A stretch of DNA of 35,077 bases from an uncultured Lachnospiraceae bacterium (GCA_902781895.1 CACZLA010000019.1:1-35077); one strand, 5' to 3'; positions 23,452 through 32,073 are shown, counted from the stretch's first letter. Numbers and translations are program-made. The notes: generated from the letters alone by a model not told the origin.

Positions 23452-24705
23452 TCACTCAGTGGGAAGATATATGGTAAATGTACTTCCCGAATCCTGAATA
23501 TCCGTCTCCAGTATACTGTTTGATTTCAGCTCCAGTCTGGATCTTACATTATCCAGGCCGATTCCTATACGGTCAATCTCCTGCTTGGTCTGGTTCTTAC
23601 TTCCCGTTCCATTGTCCTTAACGGTTATAATCACATGGTCTTCACCTTTTTGGGTGCTTATCCATATCTTTCCGCCCTGCTTGCTGACACCGTATTTAAA
23701 TGCATTTTCCACCAGAGGCTCCACTGTAAGGGGAGGAATACGGAAGTCAGTTTCCTGAAGGTCGTATTCCACATCAACCTGAACCTCTTCGTTGGCCAGC
23801 TCCAGGGCGATAAATGCTTCGATATGAGTTAGCTCCTCATCAAAGGGGATGAGCTCATTTGATTTGATGGCATTTACATTTGCCCTCAGATAGTCCGAGA
23901 AATCCTCAACGCTTCTTGCAGCCCTTTTCGGATCCTTTCTGATAAGTCCCTTTATAACATACAGCGAGTTAAATATAAAGTGGGGCTGTATCTGTTCCTG
24001 TAGCAGCTTGACTCTTTCCTGGGAAAGCTTCAGCTCGGTAAGTGCCAGATCCTTTCTGATGTCTGATTCGTAAAGTACACATAGGAATACGTAGTAGAAC
24101 AGAAGCATCAGGGAATAAACATCGCAGACATAGCTGGTGATTATATTTAAAAACTCTAGAATGTTGGTAAAGAAAGCGGCAATGATTATATAAATGATGA
24201 TGAGTCCGCTTCGCCTGTTATATCTTTTGATGTAGCTGAAGGTAAAGTCGAACAGGACAAACAGGTAAACAATGTTGACTATGTAAATAGTATATCCCAG
24301 AGGTCCCCGGACAAACTGGTTATGCTCATTGATCTTAAATACAAACCCGTCGGTAAGTGGTGACAGCAGATAGATGATACTGTTAACCGCGGCAGGTATG
24401 ATGGCAAGATTTCGGGCAAGCTTGCTGGGGGCTATAAGAATCACCTCAAAAAGAAGGATGGCCGGAATCATTATATAGTTAATGACCGACATCCAGAATC
24501 TCAGTGTTTCGTGGCCCGGATTGTGGGAAGCCCATACCTCGAGGAAAACCACCACAGTATCCACAAGGATGCAGATGATCGTGGGGATATAATTCTTTGC
24601 AACCTCCAGGGGCGTATCATTTGAAATGATAATGACTATCAGGCCGGCCAAAACCAGCAGCGTTATGAAGTTTTCCGATAAATATGCTGTAAATGAAAAA
24701 TCCAT
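23452..24705 (-). CDS. LytS/YehU-type sensor histidine kinase
   Basis: The 417-residue protein has six or seven membrane segments in residues 10-212, with short loops and no large extracellular domain, so it probably senses a signal within or near the membrane. The cytosolic part is a His_kinase (PF06580) domain with the phospho-acceptor H242 in QIQPHFIFNSL, followed by an HATPase_c domain with N334 in LVENAFKYGV, DNGTG (364-368) and GIGLDNVRSRL (381-391). It would phosphorylate the REC-XRE protein coded next. I see no good ribosome site before its ATG. Its upstream region is shared with the divergent acyl-CoA synthetase gene. Confidence 0.93.
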   Translation of the reverse strand: MDFSFTAYLSENFITLLVLAGLIVIIISNDTPLEVAKNYIPTIICILVDTVVVFLEVWASHNPGHETLRFWMSVINYIMIPAILLFEVILIAPSKLARNLAIIPAAVNSIIYLLSPLTDGFVFKINEHNQFVRGPLGYTIYIVNIVYLFVLFDFTFSYIKRYNRRSGLIIIYIIIAAFFTNILEFLNIITSYVCDVYSLMLLFYYVFLCVLYESDIRKDLALTELKLSQERVKLLQEQIQPHFIFNSLYVIKGLIRKDPKRAARSVEDFSDYLRANVNAIKSNELIPFDEELTHIEAFIALELANEEVQVDVEYDLQETDFRIPPLTVEPLVENAFKYGVSKQGGKIWISTQKGEDHVIITVKDNGTGSKNQTKQEIDRIGIGLDNVRSRLELKSNSILETDIQDSGSTFTIYLPTE

Positions 24706-24790
24706 GTTTTAATTAAAACACTAAAATGAGAGGATGGCAATACAAACAATCGTTGATAGACAGGATAAAAACCAAAACATCATGATCAGT

Positions 24791-24843
24791 TTATCGCATT
24801 AAAGCGATAACGCGTTGACGTGAGTGAGATAATAAGTTATTAT
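24791..24843 (+). promoter_or_regulatory. Promoter of the acyl-CoA synthetase with upstream palindrome
   Basis: TTGACG (24815-24820), a 17-base spacer and TATTAT (24838-24843) form a strong promoter. Four bases upstream of the -35 lies a perfect palindrome, TTATCGC-N6-GCGATAA (24791-24810). Its place fits an activator site or a repressor of the divergent kinase operon; I cannot name the protein. Confidence 0.6.
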
Positions 24844-24885
24844 GTTTAAAGTTGTATTAGAAAAAACAATCAGGAGGATTGGGAG

Positions 24886-26529
24886 ATGCCTATTACAGAT
24901 CTGCTGGAGAGAAATGCCAGAGAGTATGCAAATGATACTGCTCTCGTTGAGCTGAATCCGGCTATTACAGAGACAAGAAGGGTTACATGGAGAGAATATG
25001 AACTTATGGAGCCGAATCCGAAGGCCCCATACAGAAGAGAGATAACATGGAGTGTATTTAACGAGAAGGCAAACAGATTTGCAAATCTGCTGCTGAGCCG
25101 CGGCATAAAGAAGAATGACAAGGTCGGCATACTTCTTATGAACTGTCTGGAGTGGCTTCCGATATACTTCGGAATACTGAAGACAGGTGCACTGGCAGTG
25201 CCTCTTAATTTCCGTTATGATTCAGACGAGATAGAATACTGCGTTGATCTTGCGGATGTCGATATACTTGTTTTCGGACCTGAGTTTATAGGCCGTATAG
25301 AGGAGATCGCCGATAAGATATCACAGCACAGACTCCTGTTTTATGTTGGAGAAAACTGTCCTACATTTGCTGAGGACTATAACGAGATGGTTGCAAATTC
25401 CAGTTCTGTTTCACCTGACATAGAGATTACAGATGAAGATTACGGTGCTATTTATTTTTCATCCGGAACCACAGGATTCCCGAAGGCTATCCTTCATAAG
25501 CATCAGTCCCTGGTTCACAGTGCAAAGGTGGAGCAGGCTCATCACGGACAGACAAAGGATGACGTTTTCCTCTGCATTCCGCCCCTTTATCATACAGGTG
25601 CAAAAATGCACTGGTTTGGAAGTCTTCAGTCCGGAGGTAAGGCCGTACTTCTCAAGGGTACAAAACCGGAGGATATTCTTCATGCAGTAAGTACAGAGAA
25701 ATGTACCATAGTATGGCTGCTGGTTCCCTGGGCTCAGGATCTTCTGATAGCACTTGAGAGCGGAAAGCTGAATAAGGATGACTATGAACTGGATCAGTGG
25801 AGACTTATGCATATAGGTGCTCAGCCTGTTCCTGCAAGCCTCATAACCAGATGGAAGTCTATCTTCCCTAAGCATCAGTATGATACAAACTATGGACTTT
25901 CAGAGTCTATCGGCCCCGGCTGTGTACATCTGGGTGTTGAGAATATTGATCACGTGGGAGCTATCGGTGTTCCGGGCTACGGCTGGGAGTGTAAGATAGT
26001 TACTGAGGAAGATAAGATCATAGATAAGTCAGACAGTGACTCAGTAGGTGAGCTTTGTGTTAAGGGTCCCGGAGTCATGACCTGCTACTATAAGAACGAA
26101 GAAGCAACAAATGAATGCCTGAAGGACGGATGGCTTTATACAGGTGATATGGCCAAGTATGATGAGGAAGGATTCATCTGGCTTGTAGACAGAAAGAAGG
26201 ATGTCATCATCTCCGGTGGTGAGAATATCTACCCTGTTCAGATTGAAAGCTTCATTATGAAGAACCAGAAGGTTCAGGACGTAGCTGTTATCGGACTGGG
26301 AGATGAGCGGCTCGGTGAGATATCCTGTGCCATCATCCAGCTTAAGGAAGGTGAGAGCTGTACAGAGGAGGAGATGAACAACTTCTGCCTGGAGCTTCCG
26401 AGATATAAAAGACCTCGTAAGATCATCTTTGCCGATGTTCCGAGAAATGCCACAGGAAAGATCGAAAAGCCTCTTCTTCGTGAGAGATATGGTGCTACAA
26501 ACCTTGTAGATAAAGAGAATAGGAAATAG
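24886..26529 (+). CDS. AMP-forming acyl-CoA synthetase (class I adenylate-forming enzyme)
   Basis: The 547-residue cytosolic enzyme has the core motifs of the ANL superfamily: YFSSGTTGFPKAI (about 190-202), YGLSES (about 340), GWLYTGDMAKYDEEGFIWLVDRKKDVIISGGENIYP (hinge and A8 region) and the catalytic lysine in NATGKIEK near residue 530. It would activate a carboxylic acid as an acyl-AMP and pass it to CoA. The substrate is not clear: it resembles medium/long-chain fatty acyl-CoA ligases and bile-acid-CoA-ligase-like enzymes of gut clostridia. A near-consensus AGGAGG precedes the ATG. It stands alone between a strong promoter and a strong terminator, so it is a single-gene unit. Confidence 0.9.
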   Translation: MPITDLLERNAREYANDTALVELNPAITETRRVTWREYELMEPNPKAPYRREITWSVFNEKANRFANLLLSRGIKKNDKVGILLMNCLEWLPIYFGILKTGALAVPLNFRYDSDEIEYCVDLADVDILVFGPEFIGRIEEIADKISQHRLLFYVGENCPTFAEDYNEMVANSSSVSPDIEITDEDYGAIYFSSGTTGFPKAILHKHQSLVHSAKVEQAHHGQTKDDVFLCIPPLYHTGAKMHWFGSLQSGGKAVLLKGTKPEDILHAVSTEKCTIVWLLVPWAQDLLIALESGKLNKDDYELDQWRLMHIGAQPVPASLITRWKSIFPKHQYDTNYGLSESIGPGCVHLGVENIDHVGAIGVPGYGWECKIVTEEDKIIDKSDSDSVGELCVKGPGVMTCYYKNEEATNECLKDGWLYTGDMAKYDEEGFIWLVDRKKDVIISGGENIYPVQIESFIMKNQKVQDVAVIGLGDERLGEISCAIIQLKEGESCTEEEMNNFCLELPRYKRPRKIIFADVPRNATGKIEKPLLRERYGATNLVDKENRK

Positions 26530-26636
26530 TTTTTGTGCAACTTTAAAAAAGTAGCCTTGCAAAGCAACTGTTTTGCAAGGCTCTTTCTTTAATATTTGTG
26601 AAAATGTACCAAAATTTATATAAGTTGCACAAAAAC
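26529..26636. repeat. Possible 108-bp element with 15-bp terminal inverted repeats
   Basis: GTTTTTGTGCAACTT (26529-26543) and AAGTTGCACAAAAAC (26622-26636) are exact reverse complements. They enclose the acyl-CoA synthetase terminator. The left end is the last base of the stop codon. No clear target-site duplication is seen, so this may be a MITE-like element or only an extended fold around the terminator. Confidence 0.45.
26553..26590 (+). terminator. Intrinsic terminator of the acyl-CoA synthetase gene
   Basis: AGCCTTGCAAA (26553-26563) and TTTGCAAGGCT (26572-26582) form a perfect 11-bp stem with an 8-base loop, followed by CTTTCTTT. Confidence 0.85.
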
Positions 26637-26667
26637 ACTTTGCGTTTTTGTGAAAATGTGCTATAAT
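26628..26667 (+). promoter_or_regulatory. Promoter of the NatA-like operon with operator-like palindrome
   Basis: TATAAT at 26662-26667 is the -10. The -35 region (about 26639-26645, TTTGCGT) lies within a perfect inverted repeat, CACAAAAAC-N7-GTTTTTGTG (26628-26652). A 13-bp direct repeat, TTTGTGAAAATGT, occurs at 26595-26607 and 26647-26659, 52 bases apart (about five helical turns). Confidence 0.55.
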
Positions 26668-26673
26668 CGAAGA

Positions 26674-26775
26674 CAGTTAGAGAAGGTATTGTGGGTGTGC
26701 CCTAAATAGATCGGCTTGAGAGAGTCTATCAGACCTGATGGGGAAGTAGGTCTGGTAGGCTCTTTCTATTTTTGT
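26674..26775 (+). ncRNA. Candidate attenuator leader RNA of the NatA-like operon
   Basis: The predicted transcript runs about 100 bases into a strong terminator and then on to the ABC genes. It holds a possible four-codon reading frame (GTG GGT GTG CCC TAA, 26691-26705) after an AGAAGG site at 26681-26686. ATAGAT (26706-26711) can pair with GTCTAT (26724-26729), the left arm of the terminator. This would fit control by ribosome stalling or another antiterminator. No known riboswitch class is recognised. Confidence 0.45.
26721..26773 (+). terminator. Strong intrinsic terminator in the leader of the NatA-like operon
   Basis: A 16-bp stem (26721-26736 with 26748-26763, two G-U pairs) and an 11-base loop are followed by TTCTATTTTT. 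It lies 65 bases before the ATPase start, so it must be bypassed for expression. Confidence 0.85.
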
Positions 26776-26837
26776 ATTTACAGCAGACTGACTCCATCAG
26801 GTTTTATTTTTTCGGGAAGATATGGTATCATAACAGC

Positions 26838-27608
26838 ATGTTAGTTGCAAAAAATCTGGTCAAGACCTTCACCAGAACACAGAAGAAGGGTAAAAAAGAA
26901 GAATTTAATGCAGTTGATGGAATAAGCATCTCTGCAGATAAAGGAGAGATAGTCGGAATACTCGGACCTAACGGCGCGGGAAAAACGACGCTTCTTCGCA
27001 TGCTTGCGACTCTGCTTAAGCCCACCTCGGGAGAGGTATATCTGGAGGATGATTCGAAGGATATAATAACCGACAGTCTTAAGATGAAAAAGAAGATAGG
27101 TTATCTGTCCGGAAATACAAAGCTCTACGGAAGGCTTTCCGTAAGAGAACTGCTTCAGATGTTCGGCGGTGTTTACGGCATGGATAAAAAAGAGATTTCC
27201 GACAGGATAGAAGAGATAAATAATCTTCTTGAGATGTCAGAGTTTATCGATAACAGGATAGAAAAGCTTTCCACGGGACAGACCCAGAGAGCATCTATAT
27301 CAAGATGTCTTATACATGATCCCGATATTTATATATTTGATGAGCCCACACTGGGACTTGATATCATCAGCAGCACCTCCATCATAGAGTTTATGAAGGG
27401 GGAAAAGGAGAGAGGGAAAACGGTTATCTATTCCACCCATTATATGGAAGAGGCGGAATATCTTTGTGACAGGATAATAATGCTGAACAAGGGTAAGACC
27501 ATAACGAATGACAGCCCGGATGAGTTGAAGAGACAGACCGATTCTTCAAATATGCGTGATGCCTTCTATGAGATCATCAGAAGGGAGGGTATCGGAAATG
27601 AGGAGTAA
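26838..27608 (+). CDS. ABC transporter ATP-binding protein (NatA-like)
   Basis: The start at 26838 is the only in-frame ATG; the nearest ribosome-like site, GGGAAG, lies 18 bases away, so translation initiation is weak or special. The 256-residue ATPase has Walker A GPNGAGKT (43-50), the signature LSTGQTQRASI, Walker B IYIFDEPTLGLD and the H-loop YSTHYMEE. Similarity is to NatA, the ATPase of a Na+ export system, and its partner is the NatB-like permease overlapping its 3' end by 11 bases. A terminator-containing leader precedes it, so the operon is probably controlled after transcription start. Confidence 0.9.
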   Translation: MLVAKNLVKTFTRTQKKGKKEEFNAVDGISISADKGEIVGILGPNGAGKTTLLRMLATLLKPTSGEVYLEDDSKDIITDSLKMKKKIGYLSGNTKLYGRLSVRELLQMFGGVYGMDKKEISDRIEEINNLLEMSEFIDNRIEKLSTGQTQRASISRCLIHDPDIYIFDEPTLGLDIISSTSIIEFMKGEKERGKTVIYSTHYMEEAEYLCDRIIMLNKGKTITNDSPDELKRQTDSSNMRDAFYEIIRREGIGNEE

Positions 27609-29709
27609 GGTTGTAAAACAGCTTCTGAAAAAGGAGCTTCTGGATGTTATCAGAGACCGCAAGGCTATCATAATGCTCATACTTGTTCCACTGCTTATCT
27701 ATCCTCTCATCATGTTTGGTTCATTTGCCATAATGACTATGGTCCAGTCAAATATGGAGCAGGCGGAATATAAGGTGGTTCTTAATGTTGATGATGGCGG
27801 TGCTCTTGCAGATCGGATAATGATCAGCAATGACGAGAAGAAAAAGAATGCAAAGGAAGATAAGACCGTAGACTATCTGAAGATTGTCGATATTAATGAA
27901 CTGTCTTATGACTTGGCTGATATTGATAAAGCTCTTCAGAAGGAAGAGGTGGATGTATATGTTACCTCCGAAGTAGGAGAGGACGGTCGTCTGGTTTATA
28001 CCACCAAATATGTTTCTTCCATAACCGATTCGGATTATGCAGAGGTTCTGGTTAAGGATGTGCTTGATGAGCTGACTCTTGCCGAGATGAAGCAGACCAT
28101 AGAGGATGCGGGGATGGATTCGGAAAGGGTTATCCATCCGTTTGAGATAAAAAGAACAAATATAGCCACAAAGGAACAGTCTGCAGGAAGCCTTCTGGGA
28201 ACTGTCCTTCCTTTTATGCTTGTCATCAGTCTTCTCATGGGAACCATGTATCCCGCCATAGATGCTACGGCAGGCGAAAAGGAGAGAGGTACTCTTGAAA
28301 CCCTGCTTACCCTGCCGGCACGAAATCATGAGATCATCATTGCCAAGTTCCTTACGGTTGCACTTATGGGAATCATTTCCGCACTGCTGAATATGATTTC
28401 CATGGGACTTATGATCTTCTACATGATGAAGCTTGTGAACAGTAAGGCTGCGGGCGGACTGGGACTGAATATGAGCGGTTTCAGGGTGAGTACATTTATC
28501 CCAGCCATGCTTGTTACCGTGATCGGTGTATTTGCATTTTCCCTTTTTATTTCCGCAGTTACCATGTGCATCACCGCACTTGCAAAGTCCTATAAGGAAG
28601 CAAATAACTATATCACACCTCTTACCCTTGTTGTAATGCTGACTGCATATATCGGATTTATTCCGAACGTTCAGCTTACTGACAAGATGGCACTGGTGCC
28701 TGTGGCAAATATATGCCTCCTCATCAAGAATCTGCTGCTGTTCAAAGCGGAGCTGGGAGCGGTTGCCATAGTGCTGCTAAGCAATGTGATCTATGCCATA
28801 CTTGCCATACTGTTCCTGGGTAAGATATATGACAGTGAAAATATACTCTTCGATGAAGGTAAGGGAAATATACAGATATTCCAGAAACGAAGCAATATGA
28901 AAAAGGGTGGTGTTCCCACTGCAGGAGACACCTGGTTTATCATCAGTCTCGTTCTGATACTTTACATATACATAGGTTCCCTGATCCAGGCAGATTACGG
29001 AATCTGGGGTATCTTCGGAAGCCAGATACTTATAGTTTCTGTGCCCTTACTATATGCGATATATACGAAAAAGAGTCTGAAGAAAACATTTCATTTAAAG
29101 TTATGTAAACCTCTTGCTTATGTTGCCGGACTCATACTTTTCCTGGGAGTATTTTTGCTGGAGAATAAACTTTCCAACATACTTTATCAGTTGTTCCCTG
29201 AAGAGTTTTCCAGCACCAACAGTGGGCTGACTGATGTGCTGATGGGACAGGGAAAGCTGGTAACCTACATGATAGTGGCATTTGCTCCGGCTATCTGTGA
29301 GGAAATGCTTTTCAGAGGATTTGTTTTCTCCGGTTTTAAGAACAGCTATAAAAAATGGACGGCTATCATTATTTCGGCTATAATATTCGGAGTATTCCAC
29401 ACCAGTCTTATAAGACTCATACCAACTGCAATACTGGGAGGAGTTTTTGCGTATCTGGTGTACAGTACCGGCAGTCTGTTTTCATCTATGATATGTCACT
29501 GTTTCAATAACGGAATATATGTATTTGAAATGTTCCATCCCGGAGCGCTGGAGAGACATATGCCCTTTATCTTCGGAGAAAATCAGGGGACGCTTCAGAT
29601 AATACTTGTGGCGATGTTGGGACTGGTACTGATGGTTATCGGAAAGCTGCTGCTGGATGTATCCCTGAAAAAGAAAGCCAATACTAAGGTTAGTAAAGAA
29701 AGTGTTTAA
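27598..29709 (+). CDS. NatB-like ABC permease fused to a CPBP intramembrane protease
   Basis: The ATG at 27598 has a GGGAGGG ribosome site and overlaps the ATPase stop. The 703-residue protein begins with an ABC-2 permease of NatB type (about 1-420): a first helix (AIIMLILVPLLIYPLIMFG), a large extracytoplasmic domain of about 170 residues, then a bundle of helices with the GEKERGTLETLLTLP motif. A membrane link leads to a CPBP (Abi/CAAX-protease-like) domain (about 500-690). That domain has the glutamates E568 and E569 in EEMLFRG, H601 in FGVFHTS, and H634 with N638 in CHCFNN, all expected for a working glutamic protease. Such fusions are known in Firmicutes; what the protease part does for the exporter is not clear. 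With the ATPase it forms an exporter, possibly for Na+ or a toxic compound. Confidence 0.9.
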   Translation: MRSKVVKQLLKKELLDVIRDRKAIIMLILVPLLIYPLIMFGSFAIMTMVQSNMEQAEYKVVLNVDDGGALADRIMISNDEKKKNAKEDKTVDYLKIVDINELSYDLADIDKALQKEEVDVYVTSEVGEDGRLVYTTKYVSSITDSDYAEVLVKDVLDELTLAEMKQTIEDAGMDSERVIHPFEIKRTNIATKEQSAGSLLGTVLPFMLVISLLMGTMYPAIDATAGEKERGTLETLLTLPARNHEIIIAKFLTVALMGIISALLNMISMGLMIFYMMKLVNSKAAGGLGLNMSGFRVSTFIPAMLVTVIGVFAFSLFISAVTMCITALAKSYKEANNYITPLTLVVMLTAYIGFIPNVQLTDKMALVPVANICLLIKNLLLFKAELGAVAIVLLSNVIYAILAILFLGKIYDSENILFDEGKGNIQIFQKRSNMKKGGVPTAGDTWFIISLVLILYIYIGSLIQADYGIWGIFGSQILIVSVPLLYAIYTKKSLKKTFHLKLCKPLAYVAGLILFLGVFLLENKLSNILYQLFPEEFSSTNSGLTDVLMGQGKLVTYMIVAFAPAICEEMLFRGFVFSGFKNSYKKWTAIIISAIIFGVFHTSLIRLIPTAILGGVFAYLVYSTGSLFSSMICHCFNNGIYVFEMFHPGALERHMPFIFGENQGTLQIILVAMLGLVLMVIGKLLLDVSLKKKANTKVSKESV

Positions 29710-29714
29710 TAAAA

Positions 29715-30713
29715 ATGAGTAGAAGAGTTAACAGATTAAAGATCATATGGCTTTTTGTGGGAGGCCTCGCGGCAGGACTTCTGGTTGGCGTTATTCTCAG
29801 ATTTATGCAGCCAAAACCGGGACTTCCGGTAAATACTCCTGCCATAGTAAGTGAAAAGATATACTTCAAATCCGATAAAGGACTGGAGGGACTTGCTGAC
29901 GGAGAGGAAAGCTATCCGGATATAAAGTCTATGATCGAAGCAAATTATCTGAGATATCTGAAGAAGGCCTATGTGCTGATGGGATCATATCCCGGATGTG
30001 AGCTGATAAAGATAAGTGCAAATGTAGAGAGAAATGATATCGACTGGGAAAATGATTTTTACTGTGATCCAGGTGAGATATATTACAGACGTCATCGAGG
30101 CGAAGAGTCTATCGGAAAGATAGGTATAGATGTTTCGGAGTTTCAGGGAAATATTGACTGGGAAAAGGTTAAGGCTGCCGGTATCGAGGTGGCTATCATC
30201 CGTATCGGTTACAGAGGCTACGGAAAATCCGGAACCATAAAGCTGGATTCCAAAGCATATTCATATCTGAGAGGAGCTCAGGAGGTGGGAATAGCTACCG
30301 GAGTTTATTTCTTCTCCTCTGCCATAAACAGGGAAGAGGGAATAGAGGAAGCACAGTTTGTGCTTGACAGTATCAGCGGCTATAACATTACCGAGCCTGT
30401 CATCATAGATACTGAAAGAGTTTTTGAAGATGAGTCCGCAAGGGCTAACAATATAAGTGTTGAGGAGAGGACAGATGCGGTTAAGGGCTTCTGCGAGACC
30501 ATCGAGGCGGCAGGTTATACGCCTATGATCTATGCCAGCCGTGATCAGTTTGTCAGATATCTGAATGTGGATATCATAGGAAACTGGGAGTTCTGGTACT
30601 GCTCCTATGACAATACAAGCTTTCCATACCATACAGAGGGGTATCAGTATAGCAGAAAAGGATATGTTGACGGCATTTCCACAGAGGTGGATATGGATGT
30701 GTGGATGAGATAA
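29715..30713 (+). CDS. Membrane-anchored GH25 lysozyme-like muramidase
   Basis: The 332-residue protein has one N-terminal membrane helix (about 10-28) after basic residues RRVNRLK, so it is anchored with the rest outside. A 100-residue spacer follows, then a GH25 domain (about 135-330) with D139 in GIDVSEFQG, the IRIGYRGYG strand, the DTE triad (D232 and E234) and the closing DMDVW. GH25 enzymes cut the beta-1,4 bond of peptidoglycan between N-acetylmuramic acid and N-acetylglucosamine. The start lies five bases after the permease stop with a poor ribosome site, so it is probably translated by coupling. Cell-wall turnover is the likely role. Confidence 0.9.
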   Translation: MSRRVNRLKIIWLFVGGLAAGLLVGVILRFMQPKPGLPVNTPAIVSEKIYFKSDKGLEGLADGEESYPDIKSMIEANYLRYLKKAYVLMGSYPGCELIKISANVERNDIDWENDFYCDPGEIYYRRHRGEESIGKIGIDVSEFQGNIDWEKVKAAGIEVAIIRIGYRGYGKSGTIKLDSKAYSYLRGAQEVGIATGVYFFSSAINREEGIEEAQFVLDSISGYNITEPVIIDTERVFEDESARANNISVEERTDAVKGFCETIEAAGYTPMIYASRDQFVRYLNVDIIGNWEFWYCSYDNTSFPYHTEGYQYSRKGYVDGISTEVDMDVWMR

Positions 30714-30753
30714 TGAATGAAGGGCACAAAACAACTAACAGGAGGATATAACA

Positions 30754-32064
30754 ATGTGGTACGAAGAATCTGTGTTTTATCAGATATACCCGCTGGGATT
30801 CTGTGGAGCTCCATTTGAAAATGACGGAGTAGAGGAGTCCAGGATACTGAAGGTTATAGACTGGATACCTCATATAAAGAAGCTGGGAGCAAATGCTATT
30901 TACTTCTCCCCGGTTTTTGAGTCAGATACTCACGGATATAATACGAGAGACTATGGTCTTATAGATAAGCGTCTCGGAACAAACGAAGAATTTAAGCAGG
31001 TTGTTGATGAGCTTCATAAGGAAGGCATCAAGGTTGTTCTGGACGGAGTATTCAATCACGTAGGACGTGGCTTCTGGGCTTTCAGGGATGTTCAGGAAAA
31101 GAAATGGGACAGCCCATACAAGGACTGGTTCCATATCTCATTTGACGGAAACTCCAACTATAATGACGGCTTCTGGTATGAGGGCTGGGAAGGAAACTAT
31201 GACCTTGTAAAGCTGAATCTTCAGAATCCGGCAGTGGTTGATCATATATTTGACAAGGTAAAATACTGGGTTGACTATTTTGATATAGACGGTCTGAGAC
31301 TTGACGTGGCCTACTGTCTGGATAAAGGCTTTATCCATAATCTGAAGGAATATACAAAGGGACTTAAGGATGAGTTTCTTCTTGTGGGCGAACTTCTTTT
31401 CGGTGACTATGCCCAGTTCGTTGGAGAGGGAATGCTTGACAGCTGCACCAACTATGCATGCTATAAGGGTCTTTACTCCAGCTTTAACAGCATGAATATG
31501 TTCGAGATCATTCATTCACTCATGCAGCAGTTCGGACCTGAAGAATGGTGCCGTTACAAGAATATGCATCTGATGAGCTTCGTGGATAATCATGATGTTT
31601 CAAGAATAGCAAGCATGCTTACAAATAAAGAACACCTGCCTCTTATTTATACACTTGCATTCTGTATGCCGGGTTATCCCTGTGTATACTACGGAAGTGA
31701 GTGGGGAACAGAGGCTCGTAAGGAGGAGGGAGATCCCGCACTTCGAGTATGCTTTGAAAAGCCTGAGTGGAATGAACTTACGGATCTTATCGCGAAGCTT
31801 GCAGAGATAAAGAAGAACAGCGAGGCACTGAACTACGGAAGCTTCCGCAGTGTGGTTCTTACAAATCACCAGTGCATCTTTGAAAGAAAGACAGATAACG
31901 AAAGAATTCTTGTTGCCATTAATGCATCAGACCAGCCGTTCACCGCTCATTTCGATGCCGGCTGCGGACAGGCGGATGAACTGATAACAGGAACACTTCA
32001 TGACTTCGGAGGCGGCTCGGAGCTGGCACCATATTCAGCTGAAGTATGGAAGATGGAGCGCTGA
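30754..32064 (+). CDS. GH13 alpha-amylase family enzyme (cytosolic maltodextrinase-like)
   Basis: The 436-residue protein has no signal peptide. The (beta/alpha)8 barrel shows the four GH13 regions: DGVFNHVG, GLRLDVA with the nucleophile D184, VGELLFGD with the acid/base E213, and FVDNHD with D281. A short C-terminal beta domain (about 360-436) closes it. The VFYQIYPLGF start is typical of neopullulanase and cyclomaltodextrinase-like enzymes, though the N-terminal CBM34 domain of those is missing. It probably hydrolyses maltodextrins inside the cell. An AGGAGG site precedes the ATG, and the GH25 gene ends 40 bases upstream. A strong terminator follows. Confidence 0.93.
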   Translation: MWYEESVFYQIYPLGFCGAPFENDGVEESRILKVIDWIPHIKKLGANAIYFSPVFESDTHGYNTRDYGLIDKRLGTNEEFKQVVDELHKEGIKVVLDGVFNHVGRGFWAFRDVQEKKWDSPYKDWFHISFDGNSNYNDGFWYEGWEGNYDLVKLNLQNPAVVDHIFDKVKYWVDYFDIDGLRLDVAYCLDKGFIHNLKEYTKGLKDEFLLVGELLFGDYAQFVGEGMLDSCTNYACYKGLYSSFNSMNMFEIIHSLMQQFGPEEWCRYKNMHLMSFVDNHDVSRIASMLTNKEHLPLIYTLAFCMPGYPCVYYGSEWGTEARKEEGDPALRVCFEKPEWNELTDLIAKLAEIKKNSEALNYGSFRSVVLTNHQCIFERKTDNERILVAINASDQPFTAHFDAGCGQADELITGTLHDFGGGSELAPYSAEVWKMER

Positions 32065-32073
32065 TTAGGTCAA

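Noticed and set aside
26595-26659. TTGTGAA half-sites as Rex redox-repressor boxes
   Set aside because: Each site has only the left half; the expected TTCACAA right half is missing at both, so Rex binding is not supported.
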